Position numbers and translations under genes: made by a program. Below the pieces are notes generated by a model that was not told the DNA's origin, made no database searches, and saw only the letters and a program-made list of their open reading frames with translations. Positions 11,861-23,355 of a DNA stretch of 64,000 bases are shown piece after piece (position 1 is the first letter of the stretch; each line of letters opens with the position of its first letter). Source of the DNA: Lonicera japonica (taxonomy: Eukaryota > Streptophyta > Magnoliopsida > Dipsacales > Caprifoliaceae); the NCBI GenBank assembly GCA_021464415.1, contig CM038466.1:20027017-20091016 (forward strand), written 5' to 3'.

Positions 11861-14800
11861 ATGGTGAAGAAAGAAGAAGATGGTAATGATGATGACATTC
11901 CAAAGCATAATGAAGCAAAAGAGGTATGTACATGTTTTTTGGAGTATTAAGATGGATTAAATCTCTCATATATGATCCTACATTTATTTAGAATGAAGAA
12001 GATAAATGAACCCACAAAACAGAGTATTTTTTTCATCTGTCCAGACGACACTCGGCTCACATGGGGAGATTAAATAGTCATTTACTCTCTCCACATGTGA
12101 GCCGAGTGGAGAGTGTAAATGACTATTTATCCTCCCCATATGAGCCGAGAAATGGTAAAATATTCTCTCTATGTGAGACGAGCAAATGTCATTTATTCTC
12201 TCCATGTAAACCGAATTAGTTATCATTCTTTATCAATCCGTTTGGATAAAATTGCATACTCGCTATTCTTAACTAAGTGAATGAATATATAACTAACATT
12301 ATATATAATTGTATATAATTATAGGATTTGTCACTTGAATCGAGCATTTGGGGAGAGATGTCAACGTTTGAAAATATTGATTTGACGGCAATTCAAAAAG
12401 AAGAAACTCCTAAACCGGATCGTAATATTCATGATATCGAACACATTGTTGAAAAAAATTATCCAATTGATCTCAACCACAAGCTTAATGATGTAGAAGA
12501 AGATCATATACTAATAGAGCCTCTTTCTCAAAGAAATTGCGTTGATCTTAATTCCGATGGTGAAAACGCAATTTTTAAGCATGCCAACTAAAGAGATGTT
12601 AGTAATGATGATGAGCCTCCTAATTATCAAGGAAAAGAAATTGACGTGAGTCACATTTTTACGACGGATGAAGTAAGTACATAAGACTTTATTACTATTT
12701 CGTAACCATTTAATATCAACATAATAACAACTAATATTTGTTGCGTATATTTTATAGGTGTTTGATTCTCGAGAAAGTTTAGTTGATTGGGCTCAACAAA
12801 AAGGAAGAATGATTAAAACTATAGTGGTCACCCGGAAGTCTGACCAAGGTACTAGTACAAAGAAGGCAAGGATAGTTTTGGGTTGTGAAAGGGGTGGGAA
12901 ACCTCGCGACAACCGCCCAAAAAAAATGTACCTAAGAAGAGAGATAGTGCCACGAAGAAGTGTAATTGCCCATTTGCACTACGTGGTTTAAATATCGATG
13001 TGAATAAATGGAAGTTAAGAGTATCATGCGGAATTCATAATCATGACTTACCGAATACCTTAATTGGACATCCATACGCGGGAAGGTTGACTAAAGAGGA
13101 AAAGCAATTTGTTGCAGATATGACCATTGCTGGGGTGAAACCGAAGGATGTTCTTTGTGGGCTCAAACAACGTAGTAAAGAGAATTGCTCCACAATGAAA
13201 ACAATTTACAATGTTAAGTCGAAGATGAGAATGCATGCGATGGAGGGGAGGAGTGCCGTTCAACAATTAATGAAGATTCTCGTAGAAAGACATTATGTGT
13301 ATTGGCATAGATGCGAAGAATTAACCGATGAGGTATTAGACTTGTTTTGGGCAGAACCTAATTGCATTTTGTTGGCGAAGCGTTTTCCCTCCATGGTTAT
13401 TCTTGATTGTACGTATAAAACAAACAAGTATAAGATGCCTTTGTTTGCAATGGTTGGAATTACTTCGACTGGAAAGACATTCTCGATTGCCCATTGTTTT
13501 TTATACAAGGAATTGGAAGATAATTATGTTTGGGCTCTTTTAAAGCTAAGGATGTTGTTTGACGCTCATGATCTCCCAAGTGTCTTTCTAACGGATAAAG
13601 AGTTGGCATGTATTAATGTTATCCGTCAAGTCTTTCCCGACGCCCGTCGTATGTTATGTACATTTCATATTTCAAAAAATGTAGAACAACATTGTAAGAA
13701 GCTTTTTAAAAGCGGGTCCGTTTGGGCACTTTTTTTCCGTGATTGGAGTAATTGTATGATGGCAACAACAAAAGAAGAATTTTTTACTCGATGGAAAGAT
13801 TTTAATGAAGATTGGAAAGAGTTCCCAAAGGCTTTGGAGTACTTAGCAAAGAATTGGTATGTTCAAAGAGAGGCATTCGTAGTAGCATGGACTAACGAGA
13901 TAAGACACCGTGGTAATAGAACAACGAATAGAGTCGAAGGGTCGCATAGTAAGTTAAAGAGACATCTTGAGTCTGGCCAAGGATCTTTTTCAACTGTTTT
14001 TGCGGCTATGGCGAATATGTTGCAACTACAACTTACTCAAATCGAAGCTTCTTTTGAGAAGAGTCTTATGTCCATTAATACAAAACACCATGGTGAGGCT
14101 TTCAAAGAACTTAGGGGAAACGTTTCGTTGTTGGCTTTAGACATAATTAAGACGGAGAAAGATAGATCATATGAAATCGGTTTAGATCCATCTCTATGTG
14201 ATCATGTTGTTCGTACGGTTTACAGGTTGCCTTGTGCACACGAGCTTCTACAATATGGTCGCGCGAGGAGACCTATACCCTTAGAGGCTATTGATGAACA
14301 TTGGCGAAAGCTCACGATCTTACCAAAAATCGCCGATGAAGATGATCTTTTCAGAAAGGCTGAGATGATTTTATTGAAAAAATTGTTTGATCAAGCGACG
14401 GATGATGAGAAGAAATCGATATTGCGAAAAATAAAGGATATTACCACGCCATACATGGCATCACTTAAAGAACCAACTCCTGTCATTGCCAAGGGTCGAC
14501 CGTCTAAAAGAAAATTAAGTCAAAAAGACAAGAAGCATGCATCATCAACTAAGCGGGATCCGTCGGGTTTTGAGTACGCAAAGTTAGGTGATGAACTTCC
14601 ACTGATCGCAAATAAATCTTCACAAGTTGCAAAGAAGAAGAAGATTTTTGAGCTTGATAAAACGATAAAGTGGGAATTCACACATTTTCTGCACTACATC
14701 CCCACCATCATGCATCCATTCATCTCGGATATAATTAACGTGCCCGGTGATGGCCATTGTGGCTTTCGGTGCATTGCAAAATAAATGGGAGGGCAAAATG

Positions 14801-15294
14801 ATGATCAAGATTGGAAGATGGTGAGATATAACTTATTAGGTGACCTTGAAACACACAAAGATATATATGACAAAGTGTGGGGAGATTGGTTTTGCAATGA
14901 CAATCGAGCCAGACTTGATTATTTTAGTCCCACTGCCAATTCAGACCATTGGATGTGTATGCCTGATGCCGGTTTCATCGCAGCGTCGGCTTACAATTGT
15001 GTAGTTGTATTCTTCTCACCCATTCAAAATCTGACTTTCTTTCCCCACGCTGGACCACCGGTAGAAGGAAGTGAAATTCGTGTCATCTGTGTAACGCTTG
15101 TTTCCAATAACCACTTTGTATGTGTCACCTTAAAGGATAATTCCCCGCTCCCCACTGTTGCTACTATGTGGAACGTACTTCGAACTCCTGAGGCAGGTGC
15201 TTGGCAAGAAATTTTCGCCGAGAGACTTCAATTTTATAGAGAAGGATACTTGATTGTTCCTAAAACAAAAGACTCGCCAATCATAGTCAACTGA
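11861..15294 (+). pseudogene. MULE transposase with FAR1-like N-terminus, SWIM motif and C-terminal OTU protease domain
   Basis: Likely exons are 11861-11923 (ATG, then an acidic/basic leader), 12325-12672 and 12758-15294, with GT/AG borders and preserved phase. Exon 3 begins with a FAR1-type region (DSRESLVDWAQQKG... and a C/H-rich stretch ending IHNHDL). The MULE transposase core follows: first Asp in MVILDCTYKTNKYKMPL, second in FLTDKELACINVI, and a likely third acid in RTTNRVEGSHSKLKRHL. A SWIM-like YRLPCAHEL comes next. The C-terminus is an OTU-type cysteine protease domain: GDGHCGFR supplies Asp/Cys and NNHFVCV the His. Breaks: a stop in exon 2 (12589-12591), a one-base frameshift in the A8 run at 12919-12926, and a stop between the OTU Cys and the rest (14782-14784). 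MULE transposases cut and paste DNA in the nucleus. The OTU domain would remove ubiquitin-like modifiers; its role in transposition is unknown to me. Confidence 0.85.
12051..12149. repeat. Long hairpin in transposase intron 1
   Basis: Arms 12051-12094 and 12106-12149 are inverted copies of 44 bp with 40 matches, around an 11-base loop (ATGTGAGCCGA). The arms contain CTCGGCTCA, AAATAGTCATTTAC and CTCTCCAC blocks. A further decayed copy follows at about 12150-12215. The CTCTCC/ATTTAC vocabulary recurs in the 122-bp array downstream. Confidence 0.8.
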
Positions 15295-15670
15295 TTAATG
15301 ATTGTTTAGACTTTTGTTCGTTTTTGTTGATGCATATGTACATGTCGCATAGGTATTTCTTTTTGTAAAGGTTGGGGTTTAATGTAATTGTAATTTTTGG
15401 TTAGGGAACTAATTACAGATGTATAATTGGCCCTATAACAAAAGACTCACCAATCATAATTGACTGATTAATGATTGCTCCGACTTTTGTTGTTTTTTGT
15501 AAAGGATGTGGGTTTAATATAATTATAAATCTCTTATTTGTAATCTTTCTTGTTATTTAATTTATTGTATTATTGTTATATCCTGTCATATTTAATTCAT
15601 TGTGTTATTGTTAATGAATGCATTAATCAATAATACATCAGGAGCATTGGTAGAAAATGTTCACCCACCC

Positions 15671-16860
15671 AACATCTGGAGAGTTTAGCTTTAAAATTTT
15701 CCAGTGTTCTTCCAGGCCAGTCTCCGCACTTAAGGAGAATTTATTCCATTTAGTCTCCCCATATCAAGAGAGTAAATAGCATATGTTCTCCCCACATCAG
15801 AAGAGTTTAACTTTAAAATTTTCCAGTGGGCTTCTAGGCCAGTCTCCCCACTTCAGGAGAATTTATTCCATTTACTCTCCCCACATCAGGAGAGTAAATA
15901 GCATATGTTCTCCCCACATCCAGAGAGTTTAAGTTTCAAATTTTCCAGTGGGCTTAGAGGCCACTCTCCCCACTTCAGGAGAATTTATTCCATTTACTCT
16001 CCCCACATCAGGAGAGTAAATAGCATATGTTCTCCCCACATCAAGAGAGTTTAAGTTTCAAATTTTCCAGTGGGCTTAGAGGCCACTCTCCCCACTTCAG
16101 GAGAATTTATTCCATTTACTCTCCCCACATCAGGAGAGTAAATAGCATAAGTTCTCTCCACATCAAGAGAGTTTAACTTTAAAATTTTCCAGTGGGCTTC
16201 CAGGCCAGTCTCCCCACTTCAGGAGACTTTATTCCATTTACTCTCCCCACATCAGGAGAGTAAATAACATATATTCTCCCCACATCAAGAGAGTTTAAGT
16301 TTCAAATTTTCCAGTAGGCTTCGAGGCCACTCTCCCCACTTCAGGAGAATTTATTCCATTTACTCTCCCCACATCAGGAGAGTAAATAGCATATATTCTC
16401 CCCACATCAAGAGAGTTTAAATTTAAAATTTTTCAGTGGGCTTCCAGACCAGTCTCCTCACTTAAGGAGAATTTATTCCATTTACTCTCCCCATATCAGG
16501 AGAGTAAATAACATATATTCTCCTAACATCAAGAGAGTTTAAGTTTCAAATTTTCCAGTGTGCTTCCAAACTAGTCTCCCCATTTCAGCCGAAATGCTTT
16601 CATACATATAAAAATACCAATCAAACACAATAAGTAACCATACTAGTATTAGCAAGTTCAATACTACAACTACAAGTCTAAATTAGAATTTCCAAGGCAA
16701 TCTCCCCATTTCAGCCAAATTTATTCCATTTACTCTCTCCACATCAAGAGAGTTAATATCATATATTATCCCCACATCAAGGGAGTTTAAGTTTCAAATT
16801 TTCCAGTGGTCTTCCAAGTTAGTCTCCCCACTTCAGCCGAAGTGCTTTCATTTACAAACA
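15671..16860. repeat. Tandem array of a 122-bp palindrome-containing unit
   Basis: The block ATTCCATTTACTCTCC recurs with exact 122-bp spacing; its CCA starts at 15746, 15868, 15990, 16112, 16234, 16356 and 16478. A degenerate continuation with a gap reaches about 16860. Each unit contains ATTTACTCTCC...GGAGAGTAAAT, an 11-bp inverted repeat around an 8-base spacer. The array sits between the 3' ends of the transposase and the convergent plant-mobile-domain gene. It has no coding capacity. Confidence 0.88.
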
Positions 16861-17051
16861 CATAAAATTACTAATGAAACACATAAGTCAAACACAATAA
16901 GAAACCATACTAGTATTAGCAAGTTCAATACTACAACTACAAGTCCAAATTAACATAACCATTCATCAACAAGTTTAAAGTACAACTAAATAAACTTAAG
17001 GTTTTAGGAGTTCAAAAAGTCTAAAAGATTGTCTTCAATTAAACTACAAGG

Positions 17052-19237
17052 CTACTTTTTTGGCCTCTTCTTTAGTGGGGGTTTGGCTTTTGACGGAGCT
17101 GGTATAGTCATCGCTGGAGCTGGTGCAGTCGCCACTGGATCATGCCTACTCTTTGTTCTGCTTTCAGGCCTTCTATCTTCTTCTTCATTGTCAAGGCTTG
17201 CAGCCTTTAAGATGTCATAAGCTTCATTTACAGCGTCGTTAGAGTCATGTGTTTGTCCACCAGACACAACTCCCTCTAGCAATGCCAAAGCAGCTACAAT
17301 CCCCGCTTGCTTCTTAGCACACATATTGCAGCCCAAACCATTTGTTCCCTGTTGTGGCCCACGTATCCTTCGTGGAGTTTTTCTTAGGTCTAAGGGTTGT
17401 ACGCATGGATGCGTGATCTTCAAGAACCACTCCATATATTTGCTATCACATTCCCAAGGAACCCTGACCGATCGAGAACGTAATTGGTCGTTCAGAAGAT
17501 GATTACACCAATTATCATGAGTCCAGGCATTGACACTATGGGCCACCTTGTATGCCTGACTTGACTTTCCTCGAGCATTTAACAAGTGCGAAACCATCGG
17601 CATCGTGGGAATTATCTGTACCCGCCCAAACTGCCTAAGGACCCGCTCCGGATAATAAGCCTCCACGACATCGAAGGATTCGATCAACCCACAGTAATAG
17701 GAAACCTCATGGAACGGGTGGGCATCTCTATGGCCATTATACGGATCCCAACAAACCTGATACATAAATATGAATTAGTGGTTATAAAAAGATATATTAA
17801 AAAAAAAAGTCGGGCAAAATACATTAAAAAAAAAGTCGGGCAAAAACTTACATCAAATTCAGTCAAGTCATCTAGCCTTTCCCTCAAGGCTACAATTGCT
17901 CCGTCAGTATCACCGCTGCATTGTTGAGGCTTCCACCGGCACATCCTCGACAAATTCTCTTTGTATCCCGTATTAGGTACCGGGCGTGTGCAATCGGCGA
18001 AATGCTCAAATATACATGCCTGTATTCATTATTAAAGTTGAAACAAGTAAGAAAAGATGAATAAGTTAAGCACTGTAAAAGTTAAAACTCGAGAAAAAAA
18101 ATTTACCGCTACGAGTGTTAAGCATCCGCTAATGGTCTTCACGCCGGCTTTCGACGCAAGGCCTAATTATCGATATGTATGCGCTAGGATTGCCATTCCC
18201 CATGCAATTTCCCCCACCTTTGATAGGTCTTTTAAAGCGCTTAAGTAATAACACGAAACTCTCGTTTTTGTCTTATCAGGAAAAGCTGCGCATCCTAGCA
18301 CGTAGAGAAGATAGGCCCGAGCACATTGATCCAATTCCACTTCGGTAGAAGTGCTTGTAGCACGCCCCTGGCACATTTCTTTTATCCATCCTAGCCTTAG
18401 CGAAAATGCCTTGTCACACTCATTCACTACCTCTGCCTCACTAACACCCAATCCCTCTTTTGTTAATTCTATAGCATTTTTGTACCCAATTTCCTTTCCT
18501 CCCCAACGACCGCTAAAACATGACCCTACCACCGAAACACCAAGTATAGAGCTCACATCATCTAACGTGATCGTCATCTCGCCGAATGGAAGGTGGAATG
18601 TGTTTGTGTCTGGTTGCCATCTCTCAACAAATGCTGTGATGGCAACATAGTCGATGCAGCGGTAATTGTGCTCAATCAATGGTAATAAACCACTATTCCT
18701 TACTATTTGTTGCACCCCTTCAACCTCCTTCGATAAATCCCAGGACTTTAACTTCAGCCAGTGGCACATTGTGTGCAATTTTTTACAATTTCCCTCCTCC
18801 TGCATTAGTAATTAAATTATTCAAACCCAATGAACTAACAATAACAATGATTTTGGCTATATCATACGTAAATAACAGGTAATTACCAATGTTCGATGCC
18901 AAATTGCATAGGCTACATGATCATTGAACGTCGTAAGGATGCTTTTGTCCACTGGCCATCCATCATCTTCTTGCGGGGCTGCTCTGCTGCTAGATCCTTC
19001 GCCTTCATTGTATACAGGGGCTGCCGGAACCACCTCTTCAGTTTGGCGCTCCATTTGTGTTTGACTTGGTGAATGACCCGGGGTATATGGCGAGGCCACG
19101 GGTGTAACATCCTGAGTTGAAGTGCCCTTGGGTGTAGAACCATGACTTGGTGTGGCCTTTCCTTTTTTCTTACGAACGTATTGGTTTGTTTTTCTTTGCC
19201 TCTCTGAGGCCGTCGGTGGTTTCTTACGAGGAGGCAT
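17052..19237 (-). pseudogene. Plant mobile domain (PMD) protein encoded in the MULE
   Basis: Four exons read well on the minus strand: 19237-18887 (ATG, MPPRKK..., Lys/Ser/Pro-rich leader), 18799 to about 18109, 18019-17852 and 17756-17052, with GT/AG borders and continuous phase. Exon 2 has the PMD signature: an opening WLKLKSWDLS, then FHLPFGEMTITLDDVSSILG and CARAYLLYVLGCAAFPD. Exons 3-4 continue with FADCTRPVPN, LSRMCRWKP and YPERVLRQFGRVQ. The C-terminus is basic (PLKKRPKK). PMD proteins include the MAIN/MAIL family and many transposon-borne relatives, often annotated as phosphatase 7 long-form homologues. Their molecular role is poorly known. A TAA at 18166-18168 interrupts exon 2 after LAHTYR while the frame continues with GLASKAGVKTISGC, so this copy is broken. 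Confidence 0.8.
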
Positions 19238-19239
19238 AC

Positions 19240-21460
19240 CGAATATCTGCGAATATACATATATCAATATTGGTGAGTTGGCAATTGTTCAAGTTTATTT
19301 ACAAAAAAAGAAGCAAGATTCAACTAGTTCTTTACAACATTTCATAAATAAACCATTTGCCCATCAAAGTAAGGGGAAAAGAAACATGTCATAAACTTGA
19401 TTATATATACGCATGATTATAATTACAGACCCTGAAAGGCCTCCCAGATGTTGTGGATAATCAAACAAATGAGCTACAAGTTGCGGCACAAGAATGATCT
19501 TACTGCTGTTACTATCATTATAACCAGCTATTGGGATCAATGCGTATTTCTTACTTTTCCCCCTTTCTATTGTAAAAAAAGTACGCTCGATTGTGCAGCT
19601 TTTCTGCACTGTAGTCTCTCTTCCAACATTACCTACAGTTTAAGATTGAGTTCATATTTATCCTTTGTATTTATTAATATTACAGTATGGTGTTCATTGG
19701 CAGTGGTGAGATAAAAAAGTGGAGCTTTTGGTTCTAAATTTGGGGTTTCGGTTTGCTTCTGTCTATTACCAAAAGACCAGGCTCATTAATATAATTGATG
19801 CATTTGAAAGGATCCTTGGAAGGAAATGAAAATAATGTAGGGGGCCAATTGGGAATTAATGAATAAGGGTATGTTTGATTGCAATGTGAAAAAAAATGAT
19901 TGGAAAACAACTAACTTTTTCTAGCTGAGGTAAAAGAGAGGAGTAATTTGGTTAGATATGTTGATATACATAGCTGAGGTAAAAGAGAGGAGGCCAAGCG
20001 AGGGAGCCTTTTCTGTTTTTTTTTAAGGGTCAAATTTAATCAAAAATGTGTCCACCCACCCACCCCCCTGCAGCAGAAACATCTCTGGTCTGGTGCCGTA
20101 GTAAAAGAGAACCCCACAACCATAAATATTTGCACTTGCTCATCACAAAGTCAAATTTTGAGGAATCTCCTTTTCACACCAATATATATACATACATAAA
20201 TTATTTTGTTTGTAACTACTTCCAATTGTGATATCTTTCATCTCAACACTACTGATTATTTTCCAACAAAACACGAAGAAGCAAATTGAAATTTGGCAAA
20301 ACCATAGTTAGCTTTTATTTTATAAAGAAAACCCAGAGCATAACATGAGACAAAACATTTACACGAACACATAAAAAAAACAGAGAAACCCAACAAATTT
20401 GATGCATCAATTCTTAATGCTCAACTCTGTCCATCCAAAAAGTTATGGGAAAATCTGATATGAAGGTTATTACTGCTGCTGCTAAGCGTGAGAGATTCAT
20501 TCATATTTCAAATGCTGGCAATAGAAGATGTTATTCTACCTGTAAGTAATAATAATCCATCTTTTAAATTACTTGGAATTTAATGTTTCATCTACTTCCA
20601 TCCATGTGCATTCTTAAGGTGCAACAACAAAGACGACATTTTCAATGTATTTCACTAACAAAACTTTACAACACACAAAGGGGCATTAGGATTTACTTCT
20701 ATCATTTCCAATCGTCGAAAACTCCAATCACTCCTAAACTTACGCATACAAATATATACAAACAGTATATTGAGGGTTTCTCGCAACCACTTTAAGATAA
20801 TATATATATATATATTGCTGAAATTAAAGGCCCTCATATTGTTTGATAATATTACCAAAATGAATGCTCTTAATGCCTACACTTAAAATCCGCAGGCACA
20901 ACAACTAGTCAAGAAAAATACTAAAAATCCTCCAAATCATGTATAATGCCTACACAAAATCAATAAATTGAAGTTTTAGGGCTTACTCGTGTTACTATAT
21001 TAGGGCTTGAGAGGGACGGCCGGTGGTGGTGGAGGATCGGCGGCGTGGACCAATGGTAGTGTGCTACCGTACGTGTGCGAGAGAGGAGAGAAAGAGCAGC
21101 AAAACGGCCCTAGGTAGAGATAGGAGAGTGAGAGACGAGAGTGAGAATGAGGGATTTGAGATGGCTAGGTAGAGATGGGAGAGTGAGAGACGAGATGAGG
21201 GATTTGAGATTTGGTGAGGGTTTTGAGATGTGAGAGTGAGAGAATAGCTCAAAATCATATTTGGTTGGGAAATTAAACAATTTTTACAAATTAAACACTA
21301 ATAATTAATATAATGGTTAATTAGTTAATTTTAAATGAGTTAATTAATAATTTAAGAATAAATTAAATGAGTCTTATATAAATTACTTAAAGTAAATAAG
21401 AAAAGTAAATAGGGGGTGTTAGTGATCAAAAATTTTAATTTGGGGGGTGTTTGTGAGATA
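19240..21460. other. Right subterminal region of the MULE, no clear gene
   Basis: Mostly low-complexity, AT-rich DNA; no transposase or PMD exon continues here. A 34-codon ORF (20445-20549) ends beside a GTAAGT donor-like site and could be a captured exon, but I do not recognise it. A TC/AG-rich stretch with duplicated GAGAGTGAGAGACGAGA blocks lies at 21110-21245. Confidence 0.45.
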
Positions 21461-21504
21461 GGGGGTGTTATAGAGAGAAATGGGGGTTGTAAATAGTCCC
21501 ACCC
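21461..21504 (-). repeat. Right terminal inverted repeat of the 10-kb MULE
   Basis: Inverted partner of 11428-11471 (43 of 44 matching), followed directly by the TACTAAAA target duplication. Confidence 0.88.
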
Positions 21505-21548
21505 TACTAAAATGTCTTGAAGGAGATTCAAATTTATATATTGAGTAA

Positions 21549-21884
21549 GGGCCCGTTTGGTTGTCCTTTAAATTGCGAATTAGATAATTTACAATTAAGT
21601 AATTTACAAAATTATCTAATTCTAGAATTAGATAATTTATTACAACTCTATTTTTTGAGAAGATCTAGTTTTTACCCGTGATGTTGATGCATCTAGACAA
21701 AATTTTAAATAACATAAAATAATAGAGAACATGTTTTTATTCTAATAATCGAAATTTCCCATTTAAGTTTTCCAAACACTATTTGAATTAGAATTGAATT
21801 ATTCATAAATGATAAAATTCACAATTCTTCAATCGAAAATTAGCTAATTCTAAAATTAGATAATTTACGCAACCAAACGGGCCC
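21549..21884. mobile_element. Tourist-type (PIF/Harbinger) MITE
   Basis: The 336-bp element has 15-bp perfect terminal inverted repeats GGGCCCGTTTGGTTG. It is flanked by TAA on both sides (21546-21548, 21885-21887), the 3-bp target expected for PIF/Harbinger MITEs. The inside is AT-rich and non-coding. Confidence 0.8.
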
Positions 21885-22042
21885 TAAGAAAAACGAGCTT
21901 CGTTACCGGTGACTTTTTACTACGCAAATGAGTCAAAAATTAGTATCTTTTGATGACATAAAAGATTAGGTCCACACCTTGGTTGCTCTCCCTCTCCCAC
22001 ATAATAAACCTAAAATAAACTATTGAAGAAAATGAAAAATAA

Positions 22043-22137
22043 ATGGGCCGGGCCCACTACTGGACCGTCCTGATTTGATAAGAGATCCTAAAGTCCTCGA
22101 AAAGAGTCGGCCGGGCGGTCCACATTGACAAAAACAA
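22043..22137 (+). repeat. Distal part of a duplicated copy of the GBF1 upstream region
   Basis: CGGGCCCACTAC and CGAAAAGAGTCG...GGTCCACATTGACAAAAACAAAG match, in the same order, 36837-36850 and 37307-37346 upstream of GBF1, where a MITE-like repeat (36905-37292) separates the two parts. Confidence 0.5.
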
Positions 22138-23211
22138 AGACGAGCCTGATTTTGGTGACAGTTATTTAGCGAATGCAATTAAATAATAAAAAATTAATTA
22201 TAACGCATCTTTCATTTCTATTGAATTGATAAATTAAATAAAAAAGGCAATTGTGACCCTGATTAGGAAAGGGACAACAAATTTTAATTATATATTTATA
22301 TATTATATTTAACCTGTATTAAAGGTACCATCAATCATTTAACAAAAAAATTTAATTTCAATTACACATTTTTTTATATTTTTAATATTTAAAAATCATT
22401 GACCGTTGTCTTGTTATTGAAAGCCTCACCCCTTATTATATAGATAGTTCATAGTTTGAACATAAGGCTCTGTTTGGGTTTTATTTTTCTGCAATTTTTG
22501 TTTATTTAGTTTCCAGAAAAATATTTTAATAATTTTTCTTCAACTTTCTCACAGGAAGACTTTCCTATAAATTTCATCTGGCATTACACACAAGATTTTG
22601 AAGGAAAGTTGCAAGAAAATTAAGCAATTGTTTATAAAAATTGTTTATGAATTAAAAATGGAGAAAACAATATTTCTGATTAATTTTATAAGACCAAATT
22701 ATAAATTATTTTATATAATAAAAAATATTTTTAAAATCATAAATTTATTGTGATATAACTATTTGAAAAACTTAATTAAATGTGAATTATATCCTTCTAT
22801 AAATAATTATGTTGATATATGTTTTAACATATATATGTAGATATAATTATTGAAACTAATTTAAATTTCAATTGTTATAAACATTAAATTTGTGTGAATG
22901 TTTAGTGCATAATTTTATTTTGTTTAATAATGTGAATAAAGTATATATCTGATGTATGTATTTTATGATGTGATTAACTATAAAATATATATATATATAT
23001 ACTCATCTTAAATTCAGAGCCAACTTTTCCTTAAAGTGAACTTAATTATTACCCTGTGTCATATATTTAGTCAAAATTTTATTTTATTTTCATTTTCTCT
23101 TCAACAAAAACGGGTGCAAAAAACTAAGTTTGTTTTTCCTTTATCTTATTTCACTGCAATTTTCTCGAGAATCATTTTCCCACATAACTTTACTAACAAT
23201 CAAACAGAACA
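22138..23211. other. AT-rich DNA between the two islands of the duplicated promoter
   Basis: No gene seen. It contains (TA)n at about 22984-23001. The matching interval upstream of GBF1 is occupied by a second MITE-like copy, so the two no longer align. Confidence 0.45.
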
Positions 23212-23355
23212 TAAGGGATTTAGTTTGGAGTACAGCTAAACCTAAGTTCTCAACCGTTTGAACATCTTTATTAACTAATTTCCTACGTCCCACTCGAACT
23301 CCTATATGATCCACGACACTCCATCCCTTCCTAAAGTTAGGTTAGTTCTCTCTCT
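23212..23355 (+). repeat. Degenerate second copy of the GBF1 promoter/leader
   Basis: Starting AGGGATTTAGTTTGGAGTACA and ending in a TTCTCTCTCTAG tract, this segment aligns along its length with 38046-38205 just upstream of the GBF1 gene (AGGGATTTGGTTTGTAGTACA...). No GBF1 coding exon follows it. Confidence 0.65.

Larger units (their letters stand above)
11428..21504 (+). mobile_element. 10-kb Mutator-like element with transposase-OTU and plant-mobile-domain genes
   Basis: The ends are inverted copies starting GGGTGGGACTATTTACAACC; 43 of the first 44 bases match (11428-11471 against the complement of 21461-21504). Both sides are flanked by TACTAAAA (11420-11427, 21505-21512). The inside holds, left to right: a transposase gene with a C-terminal OTU domain (+), a palindromic 122-bp tandem array, and a plant-mobile-domain gene (-), the two genes being convergent. 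About 2 kb of non-coding DNA precedes the right end. The 8-bp duplication is slightly short of the usual 9 for MULEs, but the transposase is clearly MULE type. The genes carry stops and a frameshift, so this copy is probably not autonomous, yet its ends and duplication are fresh enough to read exactly. Confidence 0.88.

Noticed and set aside
13060..13508. Minus-strand ORFs inside the transposase gene
   Set aside because: Shadows of the coding frame; the plus strand carries clear transposase motifs.
15671..16860. Regular repeats resembling a CRISPR array
   Set aside because: The unit is contiguous 122 bp with no unique spacers, and the sequence is plant nuclear DNA; it is a satellite inside a MULE.
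17586..18882. Several plus-strand ORFs of 60-113 codons
   Set aside because: Antisense to the plant-mobile-domain exons, which show clear protein motifs and splice sites.
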